Source of the DNA: Spirochaetota bacterium
GTDB taxonomy: Bacteria; Spirochaetota; Spirochaetia; Treponematales; Treponemataceae
NCBI GenBank assembly: GCA_023443865.1
Contig: JAEZST010000018.1
Span: forward strand, 62,001 to 126,000
Direction: 5' to 3'
DNA: 64,000 nt
Of this stretch, positions 50,079-59,869 are shown in pieces. How positions within the stretch are numbered: position 1 is the first letter of the stretch; the number at the start of each line of letters is the position of its first letter. The translations under genes were made by a program, and so were the position numbers. The notes under the pieces are model-generated. The model was not told the DNA's origin and made no database searches. It saw nothing but the letters and a program-made list of their open reading frames with translations.

Positions 50079-50993
50079 TTATGGTCCCCCCGCGTCGAGC
50101 CGGTATTTTTCCATATGGGAGAGGTATAGTTTTCCCGCCTCGCCGAGGCCGATATCGCGGCGGGTGACGTAGCCGACGGTCATGCGCTCGTCGGATTCCA
50201 GGGGGACTGACGCGATGAGGCTCCCGTTGAGGTCGCTGGGAAGCACGCCGGTGGAGACGGTATAGCCGTCCAGGCCGACGAGGAGGTTGAAGAGCGTTGC
50301 CCGGTCCGAAACGCGGATGTTTTTCCGGTGGGGCACGGTGCTCAGGATTTCCTCGGAAAAATGGAAGGAATTGTGCTCGCCCTGCTCGAAGGAGAGGCAG
50401 GGCCAGCTTTCGAGCTCTTCGAGGGCGACCGATTCGCGGCCGGCGAGGGGATGGGCGGCGCTGAGGAAGACGTGGGGCGTGGCCTCGAACAGTGGCGTAA
50501 ACGCGAGGAGCCGCTCGCGGAATATCTTTTCCAGGACCTTGCGGTTAAAGTCGTTGAGGTAGAGGATGCCGAGCTCGCTGCGGAAGGTCGCGACGTCCTC
50601 GATGATTTCGTGGGTCCTCGTCTCGCGCAGGGTACAGTCGTATTCGTCCACGTTGAGGTCGCGGACCGTTTCGACGAAGGCGTTGACGGCGAAGGCGTAG
50701 TGCTGTGCCGAGACCGAGAAGAGCCGGCGGCGGGGAACGGCGTCGCGGTAGCGCTCCTCGAGAAGGTTCGCCTGCTCGAGTACCTGGCGGGCGTAGCCGA
50801 GGAATTCGGCGCCCTCCTCGGTCACGACGACCCCGCGGCTGGTGCGGTCGAACACGCGCACGCCCATTTCCGTTTCCAGCTCGCGCACGGCGGCGGAAAG
50901 GCTCGGCTGGGAGATAAAGAGGCGGGACGCGGCCTCGTTGAAGGAGCCCCACCGGGCGACGGCCGCCGCGTATTTGAGCTGTTGCAGTGTCAT
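50079..50993 (-). CDS. LysR-family transcriptional regulator
   Basis: This 304-residue regulator starts MTLQQLKYAAAVARWGSFNE, the classical LysR winged-helix beginning, with SQPSLSAAVRELETEMGVRVFDR reading through the recognition helix. An effector-binding domain follows from about residue 90. The start at 50993 is set by this motif; the open frame upstream is unrelated. It is divergent from the phosphoesterase gene, which is a possible target. The effector is unknown. Confidence 0.92.
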   Translation of the reverse strand: MTLQQLKYAAAVARWGSFNEAASRLFISQPSLSAAVRELETEMGVRVFDRTSRGVVVTEEGAEFLGYARQVLEQANLLEERYRDAVPRRRLFSVSAQHYAFAVNAFVETVRDLNVDEYDCTLRETRTHEIIEDVATFRSELGILYLNDFNRKVLEKIFRERLLAFTPLFEATPHVFLSAAHPLAGRESVALEELESWPCLSFEQGEHNSFHFSEEILSTVPHRKNIRVSDRATLFNLLVGLDGYTVSTGVLPSDLNGSLIASVPLESDERMTVGYVTRRDIGLGEAGKLYLSHMEKYRLDAGGP

Positions 50994-51128
50994 GGCGTAA
51001 TTCCCCTGCGCCCCATGATCCCCCGGATGGCGCGCCGCCGTCAAGGCCGGATCCCTTTTCGGCTTTTCCCGAAAAAAAGGGCGGCGGGGGGTTGGATATT
51101 TTGGCGCAAAGGGTAGAAACTTCATGGT

Positions 51129-52316
51129 ATGAAGTTCGAAACCTACCTTCCCACGTTTTCCGAGTTTTTGGAATCCTGTCCCCGCGAGCCCCTGGACCCC
51201 CAGGGGCGATACCTCTTTATCAGCGACTTGCATATGGGCAACGGCGGGGGCCGCGACGATCTCGAGCGCAACCGGTTCCTGATCGAGTCGATCCTGGAGC
51301 GGTGGTACCTGAAGCACGACTATACGTTGGTGATGAACGGGGATATCGAGGAACTGCAGAAATTCCGCTTGGCCGACATTCGCTCCGCCTGGCCGAGGCT
51401 CCTGGGAACGGTGGACGAGTTCGCGCGGCGCGGCCGATTGAGGAAGATTATCGGGAACCACGATATCGCGCTTTTGGAGGAGAAGGATTATCCCTGGCCC
51501 CTGTATCCGGGGCTGATCTACGAAAGCGGCGAGGACCGGATCGCGGTGTTTCACGGCCACCAGTCCTCGGACCTCTACAATAAATACGAGAACATGACGG
51601 GGTTTCTCATACGGTACCTCGTGAAGCCCCTGCATATACGGAACTCCGGCGGCTTGCCGAAGGACGCGCGGCGGCGTTTCGCGAAGGAGCGCCGCATTTA
51701 CCGGGCCGCCCGGCGCTTCGGCGTTCTGGCCGTGACCGGGCATACCCACCATCCCCTGTTCGAGTCCATGTCCAAGTTCGACAATATCCGCTTCATGGTG
51801 GAGGACCTGACGCGGGAATACTCCGACGCGGGCGAGGGGCGGCGGTCCGAGATCGAGGAAACGATCATGATGCTCCGGCGCGAAATGGCGAGATTGTCGG
51901 CCAGGAAGGAGCGGCGGCGGAAGACCGAGAGCCTTTACGGGGACAGTCCCTTCCTGGTGCCCTGCCTTTTCAATTCCGGGTGCGCCACGGGGAAGCACGG
52001 CATTACCGCGCTGGAAATCGCGGGCGCTCATATTTCCCTCGTGTATTGGACCGTTGGCGCCAACACGCGGCCGTATATCTCCCGGGAATCCCGGTCAATC
52101 GATTTTCTCGACGACGACATATGGCGCTATACCATTCACGAGGACCGGCTGGAAACGATATTCGCCCGGCTGAAGCTCCTGGGCGGGGACCTCGCGGGAC
52201 CGACCGTCGGCGCCGGGATCGGGGCAGGCCCGGTCGACCTTGACGACCTTGACGATGACCTTGCCGGCCTTGACGACGACGACGATTCGTCACCGCGCCC
52301 CTTCGATTTTTTGTGA
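51129..52316 (+). CDS. Calcineurin-like metallophosphoesterase
   Basis: This 395-residue protein has the metal-binding motifs in order: ISDLHMGN (near residue 31), NGDIEE (near 71), GNHD (near 111), GHQ (near 139) and GHTHHP (near 202). The substrate is unknown; the size and an extended C-terminal part make it a class of its own. The last ~25 residues are almost pure Asp/Leu (PVDLDDLDDDLAGLDDDDD). No Shine-Dalgarno is seen; TAGAAA ends nine bases before the ATG. Confidence 0.88.
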   Translation: MKFETYLPTFSEFLESCPREPLDPQGRYLFISDLHMGNGGGRDDLERNRFLIESILERWYLKHDYTLVMNGDIEELQKFRLADIRSAWPRLLGTVDEFARRGRLRKIIGNHDIALLEEKDYPWPLYPGLIYESGEDRIAVFHGHQSSDLYNKYENMTGFLIRYLVKPLHIRNSGGLPKDARRRFAKERRIYRAARRFGVLAVTGHTHHPLFESMSKFDNIRFMVEDLTREYSDAGEGRRSEIEETIMMLRREMARLSARKERRRKTESLYGDSPFLVPCLFNSGCATGKHGITALEIAGAHISLVYWTVGANTRPYISRESRSIDFLDDDIWRYTIHEDRLETIFARLKLLGGDLAGPTVGAGIGAGPVDLDDLDDDLAGLDDDDDSSPRPFDFL

Positions 52317-52371
52317 GCCGCCGAATAAACGGAATGCCGGCCTTTCGGTTCGACGGTCCTTTTCTTTCTCC

Positions 52372-52400
52372 TTGTCCTAAGCGGTGAATTCGTTTATACC
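52372..52400 (+). promoter_or_regulatory. Promoter of the chemoreceptor gene
   Basis: TTGTCC (52372-52377), 17 bases and TATACC (52395-52400). The predicted transcript has a leader of about 35 bases with GGAGG at 52430-52434. Confidence 0.6.
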
Positions 52401-52441
52401 AAAGGGACGGGCGAAAAACCCGTGGTTCTGGAGGTATGTTC

Positions 52442-54286
52442 GTGAAAATTAGGCGAAAATTGCTCGTTTTGGTTTTCGGTCTTGTTTCGTTTTTCGCCAT
52501 TGGCGCCTCGGTGTACGTAGGCGGCAACGGGTACCTGGCGCGTCTCAACGATCAGGTGCAGCAGCTCAGCGATTTAACCCTTTCCGTGAACCTTTTGCGC
52601 GCCGAGGTGAACCGCATGGATACGCGGACCTTCGATTCGATCGATCTTGGCCTGAACGCCGCGAGAGACCGGCTTACGGAGGGCTTCGACGCGATAGGGG
52701 GCCTTGAAAGGCTGCGCGGCCTCGGCAAAGACGTTTCGGCCACGCTGGATACCCTTTTTTCGGTCAAGGACGTGGTACAACGGCGTATCGACGAGACCGT
52801 AACCGTTCAAAAGGATTTTGAGGCCGCCATAGAGACCGAAATGGGGCTCAATCCGCAGAGAATGACCATGCAATCGGCCTCGGATTACGCGTTCGCCAAT
52901 ATGTCGCCCGAGAGCCGGCATGACGTGATTATCCTGAGAAACCGGTATTCCGATTCCCTTTTGGCGTTGGACCAGGCGCTGGAAATGCAGGACAAGGTTA
53001 TACGGAACCAAATAAGCACGATTACGAAGGTGGTTGCCGCGTACAGCGACCGTTTCGGCTCAGTCGCCCTCGGCATTATCCTGGTCCTTGTTTTATCGGC
53101 CATCGCGATCGCGCTCAGAATGGCGACGCGAATGTCGTCCTCCGTGGAGCGGCTCGGCCGGAACGCTGGCTTGCTGGAAACCGGGGACCTGACCGGGCGT
53201 TTCGAACGGACGTCGCGCGATGAGGTAGGGGCCTTGGCGGACGGGCTCAACGGTTTTCTCGTTACCCTGTCCGAGACCGTATCCGGCATTCACCGCGCCT
53301 CCGCCAAAAACGTTGAGGTTCGCAATCTCCTTCATGCCGCCGCCCAGGAAGCCTCTTCTTCCGTCGCGGAGATCGAGAGCAATTCCGAGTCCATTACGCG
53401 CCAGATCGGCAAGTTGAACGACCAGGTCGCCCTGACTTCCTCGGAAATAAAGGCCGTTTCGGGTCAGATCGAGACCTTGCACGGCGACGTTGGCCGGCAG
53501 AACCGGACCGTCGCCGGGGCCTCTGAGGCCATCGGCACGGTTATCGGCTCGCTAGAACAGGTGGTGTCCCTCGTGTCCTCGGGCCGCGACGCCTCCAACG
53601 AACTGGCCGACTCGGTGGGAAAGAGCAGGGAAGAGCTTTCGGAGACCTATCGCCGCATTACGAAGATCAACGAGAGCGCCGGAACGATCCGCGAGATTAC
53701 CGGTGTGATGGCGGGAATCGCAGCCCGCACCAACCTCTTGGCCATGAACGCCGCGATCGAGGCGGCCCACGCCGGACAATACGGCCAGGGCTTCGCGGTA
53801 GTCGCCGACGAGATTCGCTCCCTCGCGGAGGCTTCGTCCGCCCGCTCCAAGGAGATCGGCAAGAACATCGTCGCGATCGTGAAGGAAATCGAGCAAACCC
53901 AGGAATTGGCGGCCAATACCAACACGGCGTTCGACGGCATGCTTCAACGGCTCGAGGCCATGGGTGATTCCATCAACCGGATCCAGGAAAGCATCGTTAA
54001 AACCTCTACCGATTCGGCCTCGGTGTCGCGGGCAATGCGGGAGCTCAACGATATTTCGGGGAAAATCGGCAGCGGTTCGGACGCCATGTCGGCGAGTTCC
54101 CGCACGATCATAGAGACGGCCCGGGACCTGGAGCGCATTTCCCACGAGGTGTACACGAATATTTCCGAGATCAATTCGGGCATTCACCATATCGGCGAGA
54201 CCGTGCGTTCCGTGACCGCCCACGCCGAGACCGTCGGCGAGGTGAGCGCGGCCCTGGACTCTGAAGTCCGCTTTTTCAAGGTCTAG
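52442..54286 (+). CDS. Methyl-accepting chemotaxis protein
   Basis: This 614-residue chemoreceptor has two membrane helices (about residues 7-27 and 203-224) that enclose a helical sensor region. HAMP (about 225-278) and a signalling domain follow, with the conserved hairpin tip IAARTNLLAMNAAIEAAHAG near 420. The start is taken as GTG 52442, seven bases after GGAGG; ATG 52436 touches the Shine-Dalgarno and is less likely. No C-terminal pentapeptide for CheR/CheB is seen. The ligand is unknown. Confidence 0.93.
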   Translation: MKIRRKLLVLVFGLVSFFAIGASVYVGGNGYLARLNDQVQQLSDLTLSVNLLRAEVNRMDTRTFDSIDLGLNAARDRLTEGFDAIGGLERLRGLGKDVSATLDTLFSVKDVVQRRIDETVTVQKDFEAAIETEMGLNPQRMTMQSASDYAFANMSPESRHDVIILRNRYSDSLLALDQALEMQDKVIRNQISTITKVVAAYSDRFGSVALGIILVLVLSAIAIALRMATRMSSSVERLGRNAGLLETGDLTGRFERTSRDEVGALADGLNGFLVTLSETVSGIHRASAKNVEVRNLLHAAAQEASSSVAEIESNSESITRQIGKLNDQVALTSSEIKAVSGQIETLHGDVGRQNRTVAGASEAIGTVIGSLEQVVSLVSSGRDASNELADSVGKSREELSETYRRITKINESAGTIREITGVMAGIAARTNLLAMNAAIEAAHAGQYGQGFAVVADEIRSLAEASSARSKEIGKNIVAIVKEIEQTQELAANTNTAFDGMLQRLEAMGDSINRIQESIVKTSTDSASVSRAMRELNDISGKIGSGSDAMSASSRTIIETARDLERISHEVYTNISEINSGIHHIGETVRSVTAHAETVGEVSAALDSEVRFFKV

Positions 54287-54337
54287 CCAGACGGAGTCGG
54301 GCCGCCCGAGCCGGGCCTGGCGGCCGGGGCGCGGCCC

Positions 54338-56695
54338 CTATCTGGCCCCGCGGCCGATGGAGCCAACGTCGAGCGCGATGAAGGGAAGGTATTCCCCGTC
54401 GCGGTCGCGTTGCGCACCGCCCCGTATTTCTATGCCGAACGAGTCCGAAAGCCGCGTTCCGATTCCCGCCGCGGCGTTCCAGTGAAACACGTCGGTTTTC
54501 CAATCGGTATGGTTCGGGTCGGCTATGACCGCCCCCACCGCCCCGTGCACCAAAAAGAAAAACGGCACGGTTATTCCCTTCGCCCCCCAGTTCAGGTTCC
54601 CCTTCAAGTCGAGCCCCATGCCGAGAACGTGGCTTCCGATTCGCTCCGAAACCCGCAAGGGGCCGGGGAATATCCTCCGGTCCGCGAGATCGGGCCGGTA
54701 GTAGGGGGGCGCGGGGGCCCGTCCGTCCGTCAGGTTGCTGAAATCGGTTCCGCCCCGCCACAGCAGCGAGACCGCGAAGGGCGTTCCCAGGGAAAGAAAG
54801 GCGCAGCCGTCGAAGGCGAGGCTTTCGAACCGCATTTCTCCCGGAAAGACGGGAATGGAGGCGCTGTACTCGAGGTTGGCGAGCAGGCCGTTCATGGGAA
54901 ATACCGGAAAGTCCAGGGTATCCACCCGAATCCCCGCCGACGCGATGACGCTCGTCGAAGGATTCCGGTCGGCTTCCACGCCCGGAAGCTCCACGCTCGA
55001 AAGCCAGTCGCGGGACAGTCCCGCCGTGACCGCGGCGCCGGGAAGGCCCTCATAGCGGAGCGCGAGGGCGACGCGTGAAACCGTGGTTTGGTACTGATAG
55101 CCGATGGAGCTGCCCGCGAGGCGGGTTTCGAAATCGTGGTGGTATTGATAGGAAGGCATGAGCGAAAAGGCCGCCCCGATTGGCTGGACGTAGCGAACGT
55201 CCACGCCGGGGGAATCGACCAATTCGGCGTCGGCCTCCAGCCGGGAGCCCGCTCCGGTGAGGTTCGCGTAACGGATGCCCGGTATGAGGTCGAGGTTGCC
55301 GGTGATGGACGAAGAGATCGTGGCCTCGTAGAGAAAGCCGAGGCGCATTTGGTTTTCGCCCTTCGGGCGCGGCGTGGCGAAAACCGCGAGGAACGTCCCG
55401 TCGGGCGTCTTTTGGGTCGCGTAGCGGATCCGCTCAAACCGGCCGGATCGGTCGAGCCTACTCGATAGGCTTTCCATGAAGGCCGTTCTCAGTTCGCCGG
55501 AAAGGGCGGGGAAGCCCTCGTTTCCCCGAATTCCCGCGAGTTGCCTGGCGAGTTTTACGGCGGTTTTCTCAATATATTCCCGATCGTTGGCCGAAACGCC
55601 CGCGGCGACCACGCCCGTGAGGGTCTTTTCAGGGAGCGGTTCCGCCTTCGATCCGGTTTCCCCGTCCGCGAGAATGGCTGAGCGCAGTGCGATCAACCGC
55701 TCGCTTTCGCCGCGCGCCGCCTCCTCGCCCTTGGCTATAAACTCGTCTACCCGGTTGAAATCGGCCCGGGACAGGCCGCTTAGGTTCACCTTTATCACGG
55801 CGTCCGCGTTGGGGTATTGCCAGCGGCTCGTGGCGCGCATGAGATAGTCGAAGGACCGGGTGAGGGCGGGTAGGGGCGTTCGCTTGATGGCGTCCGGGTC
55901 GAAGGGAGAATCGTCGTTCAGCTCCACGGCGATGACGTAGCGCGCGCCGAGTTCCCGGGCGACGTCGATGGGCAGGTTGTCCACCGTTCCCCCGTCGACG
56001 TACCATTGGCCGTCGACCTCCCAGGGAGAAAAAACGCCGGGAAGGCTGATGCTGGCGCGGATGGCGTCGGGAAGGGAGCCTGAATCGAAGGCCTTTCGCT
56101 CCCCTGTGGCGGCGTTGGTGGCCACGGCGCGGAAACGGCGGGGCAGGGAGTCGAAATCGACGTTCTTTTCAGCGTCGAGGAGGGTGGAATCGAGGTAGCG
56201 CGCGATCCGGTTCCCCGTTATCACGCCTCCCTGGGCCCAAACGCCCTTCCGGTCAAAGTTGACGGCCGCGACGTATCGCGCGCGGTCCCGCATATCGCTC
56301 CAGGCGGACGGGTCTTTCGGCCCGCTGTCGGAAAGCAGCCTATCCCAATCGGCGGCCTTGGCGATTCCCTCGAGGTCCTGCGCGTCGTTTCCCACGGCGT
56401 AATACCCCCCGATTATGGCGCCCATGCTGGTTCCCACCACGAGGTCCACCGGAATGCCCAGTTCCTCGATCACGCGAATCGCGCCGATGTGGGCAAGGCC
56501 GTACGCGCTGCCGCCGGCGAGCACCAGGGCGACCCTCGGCCGCCCGCTTTCGGGACCGTCATAGCGGGGCGTGGGGCCGGAGACGGCGTCGGCGGCGATC
56601 GGGGCTTCGCCTTCGCCTTCCTGGGCCGGCGACGGGGAAGGGGCGATCAAGAGCAGTAGTATGAGCGCGAACGCCCGGGTTACGGGTTTATTCAT
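54338..56695 (-). CDS. Patatin-like phospholipase with outer-membrane barrel (type Vd-like)
   Basis: This 785-residue exported protein has a signal peptide (residues 1-24). Its patatin domain, about 50-345, has the oxyanion loop AGGSAYGLAHIG, the nucleophile Ser in GTSMG and the catalytic Asp in DGGTVDN. A POTRA-like linker (about 380-430) and a C-terminal 16-strand-type barrel follow, as in PlpD-type autotransporters. TATATT ends seven bases before the ATG, and there is no Shine-Dalgarno. It likely acts on membrane lipids outside the cell or at the surface. Confidence 0.88.
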   Translation of the reverse strand: MNKPVTRAFALILLLLIAPSPSPAQEGEGEAPIAADAVSGPTPRYDGPESGRPRVALVLAGGSAYGLAHIGAIRVIEELGIPVDLVVGTSMGAIIGGYYAVGNDAQDLEGIAKAADWDRLLSDSGPKDPSAWSDMRDRARYVAAVNFDRKGVWAQGGVITGNRIARYLDSTLLDAEKNVDFDSLPRRFRAVATNAATGERKAFDSGSLPDAIRASISLPGVFSPWEVDGQWYVDGGTVDNLPIDVARELGARYVIAVELNDDSPFDPDAIKRTPLPALTRSFDYLMRATSRWQYPNADAVIKVNLSGLSRADFNRVDEFIAKGEEAARGESERLIALRSAILADGETGSKAEPLPEKTLTGVVAAGVSANDREYIEKTAVKLARQLAGIRGNEGFPALSGELRTAFMESLSSRLDRSGRFERIRYATQKTPDGTFLAVFATPRPKGENQMRLGFLYEATISSSITGNLDLIPGIRYANLTGAGSRLEADAELVDSPGVDVRYVQPIGAAFSLMPSYQYHHDFETRLAGSSIGYQYQTTVSRVALALRYEGLPGAAVTAGLSRDWLSSVELPGVEADRNPSTSVIASAGIRVDTLDFPVFPMNGLLANLEYSASIPVFPGEMRFESLAFDGCAFLSLGTPFAVSLLWRGGTDFSNLTDGRAPAPPYYRPDLADRRIFPGPLRVSERIGSHVLGMGLDLKGNLNWGAKGITVPFFFLVHGAVGAVIADPNHTDWKTDVFHWNAAAGIGTRLSDSFGIEIRGGAQRDRDGEYLPFIALDVGSIGRGAR

Positions 56696-56849
56696 AATAT
56701 AGAATATAACGTATCGCCGGGAAGGTTACGCCATTCCCGCCGGGGAAACTTCCCGCCAACCGCGCGTCCGCCCACGGTAGCGGTTTCCGTCAACGTCGGG
56801 TACACTTATAAACGGGCGCCGAAGAACGCGGCGCGCGGCGGAGGGGAAG

Positions 56850-57782
56850 ATGAATAAAATTCTGGCGGTGGGCCTGAGTTCCACCATTCAGAAAACCATC
56901 GTGGTACCTGGTTTTACGCTTGATCGGGTAAACCGCGCGACGGAGTATCTCCTGGACGCTTCGGGCAAGGCGGTGAACGCGGCCCGCGTACTGAACCAGC
57001 TTGAGGAAGGCTGCGTGTCCTGCGTCTCCCCCCTCGGCGAGGAGAACGCCCTGCTCTTTCTCGATCTCGCGTCGCGCGACCGGCTCCCCGTAGATTGGGT
57101 TACCGTTCCGGGGCGAACGCGCTATTGCTATACCTGCGTGGACCCCGGAGCCGGTACTACCACCGAGCTCGTAGTGGACGAACCGGTGGACCGGGGAGCC
57201 GCCGCCGTCGAAAGGTTCGCCAGTGCCGCCGACGAGACGCTCTCCGCGACGGCACGCCTCCTCCCGGGCGTCGATGCCCTCCTGTTCGCGGGAAGCCGGC
57301 CGAAGGCCTGGCCCGACGATACGGTGGCCAGAATTTGCGGCCTCGCCAAGGACGCGGGTAAAACCCTCGTCGCCGACTTTCACGGCAGGGACCTCGCGCT
57401 TACGCTGGAACGCTGCGTTCCCGACGTGATCAAAATAAACGAAGAGGAATTTTGCTCGACCTTCGGATACCCGTATCCCCTGGGCGCGGATGAACTGCGG
57501 GGCCGCATAGCGGAAAAAAGCGCGGAGTACGCCAACGCGATAGTGATAACCCGGGGCTCGAAGGACACCTACGCCGGTTATCTCGGCGTCTCCTTTACCC
57601 ATTCTGTCAAGGCGGTCAAGGCCGTGAACGCAACCGGTTGCGGCGACTCGTTCACCGCGGGCTTTTTGCATTCCTGGCTCGCGGTGCGCGACATGGAGGC
57701 CGCCCTTGAAACGGGTAGCCGGTGCGCCACGCGAAACGCCCTGAACCTCCGCTGCGGCTCGATTCGCGACCCCAACGATTGA
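56850..57782 (+). CDS. PfkB-family sugar kinase (1-phosphofructokinase-like)
   Basis: This 310-residue kinase has the PfkB hallmarks: GKAVNAARVLNQL near residue 39, KINEEEF near 193, and the anion-hole/catalytic motif NATGCGDSFTAGF near 253. It is closest to FruK/LacC/PfkB phosphosugar kinases, so the substrate may be fructose 1-phosphate or tagatose 6-phosphate. No PTS genes are adjacent. GGAGGGG precedes the ATG. Confidence 0.85.
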   Translation: MNKILAVGLSSTIQKTIVVPGFTLDRVNRATEYLLDASGKAVNAARVLNQLEEGCVSCVSPLGEENALLFLDLASRDRLPVDWVTVPGRTRYCYTCVDPGAGTTTELVVDEPVDRGAAAVERFASAADETLSATARLLPGVDALLFAGSRPKAWPDDTVARICGLAKDAGKTLVADFHGRDLALTLERCVPDVIKINEEEFCSTFGYPYPLGADELRGRIAEKSAEYANAIVITRGSKDTYAGYLGVSFTHSVKAVKAVNATGCGDSFTAGFLHSWLAVRDMEAALETGSRCATRNALNLRCGSIRDPND

Positions 57783-57805
57783 TCCGCGGCCGTTTTACAG
57801 ACCGC

Positions 57806-58891
57806 TCACTCCCACTTGAAAAGGCTCGCCGAAACGGCGAGGAAGAGGACGGTCATGCCGGACAGGACGGCCATTTGCGGCCATACCGCGGCGAGTCCCG
57901 CGCCGTCCAGCATGATGGCACGGGCGGCGTCAAGAAAGTGGGTAAGCGGGAATACCTTCGCGATTGCCCTCAGTATGTCCGGGCTTCCCTCGATCGAGAA
58001 GAATACCCCGGAGAAGACCATCATCGGAAAGGTCACCAGGTTCATCAGCCCCGAGGCGAGTTCCTCGCTGGCAAGGCGCGAGGCGAACACGAGCCCGAGC
58101 GAGATCATGGCGAAAATGCCGAGCGTTAAAACGAGGAGAAGGGTAAGGTAGTTTCCCTCCATCCGGAAGCGGAGGAAGAAATTGGTGGCGCCGAACACGA
58201 AGACCGAGGTGAGCACCACGATAATCATGCGGGAAACCGCCTGGGCGGTGAGGAAATTAAGCGCGCCGACCGGCGTCGCCTTGAGCCGCTTGAGTACCCC
58301 GTTTTTCCGGTACCGCACCAAAACGAAACCCACGCCGAAGAGGCACGAGAACATCATGTTCATGCCGATAACGCCGGGAACGAGGTAGTCCACGTAGCGG
58401 ATCGCCTTTCCCGAAACGCGCTTTTCCGTAAAGCCCGGAATGGAGGGCATGGCCCCTTCCGTTCCGGGATCCTCGGACCCGGTGAGGAGCTTTCTCAAAA
58501 GCGGGCCGCCCGCGGCCTGGTCGTTGATATACCAGGCGCCGCCCGAGAAGTCCACGGCCATGTCGAATTGGTGCTTCCTCAGCTTATCCAGGGCCGCGTC
58601 GCGGTCGGCGCCGCCGTAGGCGATCAGTTCCAGTTGGGGTATGGCCAGGAAGCCGTCCATGGCCTCGGAGCCGGTGTCGAAGGAGCGGTCCGCGATCGCC
58701 GTTTTCAGCGCGTCCGCGCCGCCCTCCCCGATCAGGGCCACCTTGAACAGGGTCTTGCTCTCGCCGGTACCGAAGGCGAAGGCGAAGCCGGCCACCATCA
58801 GGATCGGGAAAAAGAGGTTCCACAAGAAGGTTCCCCGGTCCCTCACGTATTCCATCGTGCGGGCCTTGAGCACCGCCAAAAATTTCTTCAT
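57806..58891 (-). CDS. ABC-2 type transporter permease
   Basis: This 361-residue membrane protein has one N-terminal helix (about residues 25-42), a large extracytoplasmic part (about 45-175) and five C-terminal helices. This is the layout of ABC-2 exporters of the YhhJ/NatB type. The ATP-binding partner lies 19 bases upstream. The exported substrate, perhaps a drug, lipid or peptide, is unknown. Confidence 0.9.
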   Translation of the reverse strand: MKKFLAVLKARTMEYVRDRGTFLWNLFFPILMVAGFAFAFGTGESKTLFKVALIGEGGADALKTAIADRSFDTGSEAMDGFLAIPQLELIAYGGADRDAALDKLRKHQFDMAVDFSGGAWYINDQAAGGPLLRKLLTGSEDPGTEGAMPSIPGFTEKRVSGKAIRYVDYLVPGVIGMNMMFSCLFGVGFVLVRYRKNGVLKRLKATPVGALNFLTAQAVSRMIIVVLTSVFVFGATNFFLRFRMEGNYLTLLLVLTLGIFAMISLGLVFASRLASEELASGLMNLVTFPMMVFSGVFFSIEGSPDILRAIAKVFPLTHFLDAARAIMLDGAGLAAVWPQMAVLSGMTVLFLAVSASLFKWE

Positions 58892-58910
58892 CGTAGGTTT
58901 CCTTTTATCC

Positions 58911-59807
58911 TCAGGTCCGCAGCGACGTGCCGGTCAGTTTGATGAAAAGGTCTTCCAGGTCGGGCCGGTGTATCGAAAGGCCGTCCAGGTTGAGCTTCGC
59001 GCCGAGCAGGCGGCGCATGGTATCGTCCAGGGCCTCGCTGCAAATGTCCCAGCTGTCGCCGGAGCTTTCGGCCCCCAACTCGGCAAGCGCCTTTGCGGCG
59101 TCCCCGTCGCCTTCCTGCTTCGGCAGGCGAACGATTTGCCCGGTGAAATGCTTGTCCAAAAGCCTCGAGGGCGTGTCGCTTTCCAGTATCCGCCCCCGGT
59201 CCACGATGGCGATCCGGTCGCACAGCGCCTCTGCTTCGTCCATGTAGTGCGTGGTCAGGAGGATCGAGGTGCCTTCTTTCTTCACGCCCTCGATCAGGTC
59301 CCAGAAATTCCTTCGCGACTGGGGGTCCAAGCCCGTGGTCGGCTCGTCCAAAAAAAGCATCTCGGGGCGGGGCAGAAGGGCGATACCCAAGAGCATGCGC
59401 TGCCGCTGGCCTCCGGAAAGCTTTTGGTTGTCCCGGTCGAGAATGTCCGAAAGGGAACAAAGCTCGATTACCTCGTCCATGGAACGGGGCGCGGGATAAA
59501 AGGAGCGAAAGAGCTCCAGGGTTTCGCGCACGGTAATGAACTCGGGCAGGGCCGTGTTTTGGAACTGGATGCCGACCTTCTCGCGGAATTTGCGCCCCAC
59601 CGGTTCGCCGCGGAAGAGAACGCTGCCCGAGGTGGGCTCGAGAATTCCCTCCATCATTTCGATGGTGGTCGTCTTTCCCGCGCCGTTCGGTCCCAGAAGG
59701 CCGAAACAGCTTCCTTCCTCGATGGCGAAGGAAACGCCCCGAACGGCCTCTACCTTACCGTAGGTTTTATACAGTTCATGGACTTCCATGATCGGCGGAT
59801 TATTCAT
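58911..59807 (-). CDS. ABC transporter ATP-binding protein
   Basis: This 298-residue protein has Walker A GPNGAGKTTT near residue 44, the signature LSGGQRQRM near 142, Walker B MLFLDEPTTGLD near 160 and the switch His in LLTTHYMDEAE near 194. It pairs with the downstream permease. The ATG at 59807 is supported by the leaderless-type promoter; the frame is open 42 codons further without similarity. Confidence 0.95.
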   Translation of the reverse strand: MNNPPIMEVHELYKTYGKVEAVRGVSFAIEEGSCFGLLGPNGAGKTTTIEMMEGILEPTSGSVLFRGEPVGRKFREKVGIQFQNTALPEFITVRETLELFRSFYPAPRSMDEVIELCSLSDILDRDNQKLSGGQRQRMLLGIALLPRPEMLFLDEPTTGLDPQSRRNFWDLIEGVKKEGTSILLTTHYMDEAEALCDRIAIVDRGRILESDTPSRLLDKHFTGQIVRLPKQEGDGDAAKALAELGAESSGDSWDICSEALDDTMRRLLGAKLNLDGLSIHRPDLEDLFIKLTGTSLRT

Positions 59808-59813
59808 ACTACA

Positions 59814-59842
59814 AAGATAGGTTTTTCCGCGGCGCCGGGCAA
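59814..59842 (-). promoter_or_regulatory. Promoter of the ABC exporter operon, predicted leaderless
   Basis: On the minus strand TTGCCC (59842-59837), 17 bases and TATCTT (59819-59814) end six bases before the ATG at 59807. Confidence 0.55.
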
Positions 59843-59869
59843 GGGAAAAGGAAGTTCCCGCGGGCCGGC

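Noticed and set aside
50994..52031. N-terminal extension of the LysR gene to 650 residues
   Set aside because: The extension is antisense to the metallophosphoesterase and lacks any motif; MTLQQLKYAAAV at 50993 is a standard LysR start.
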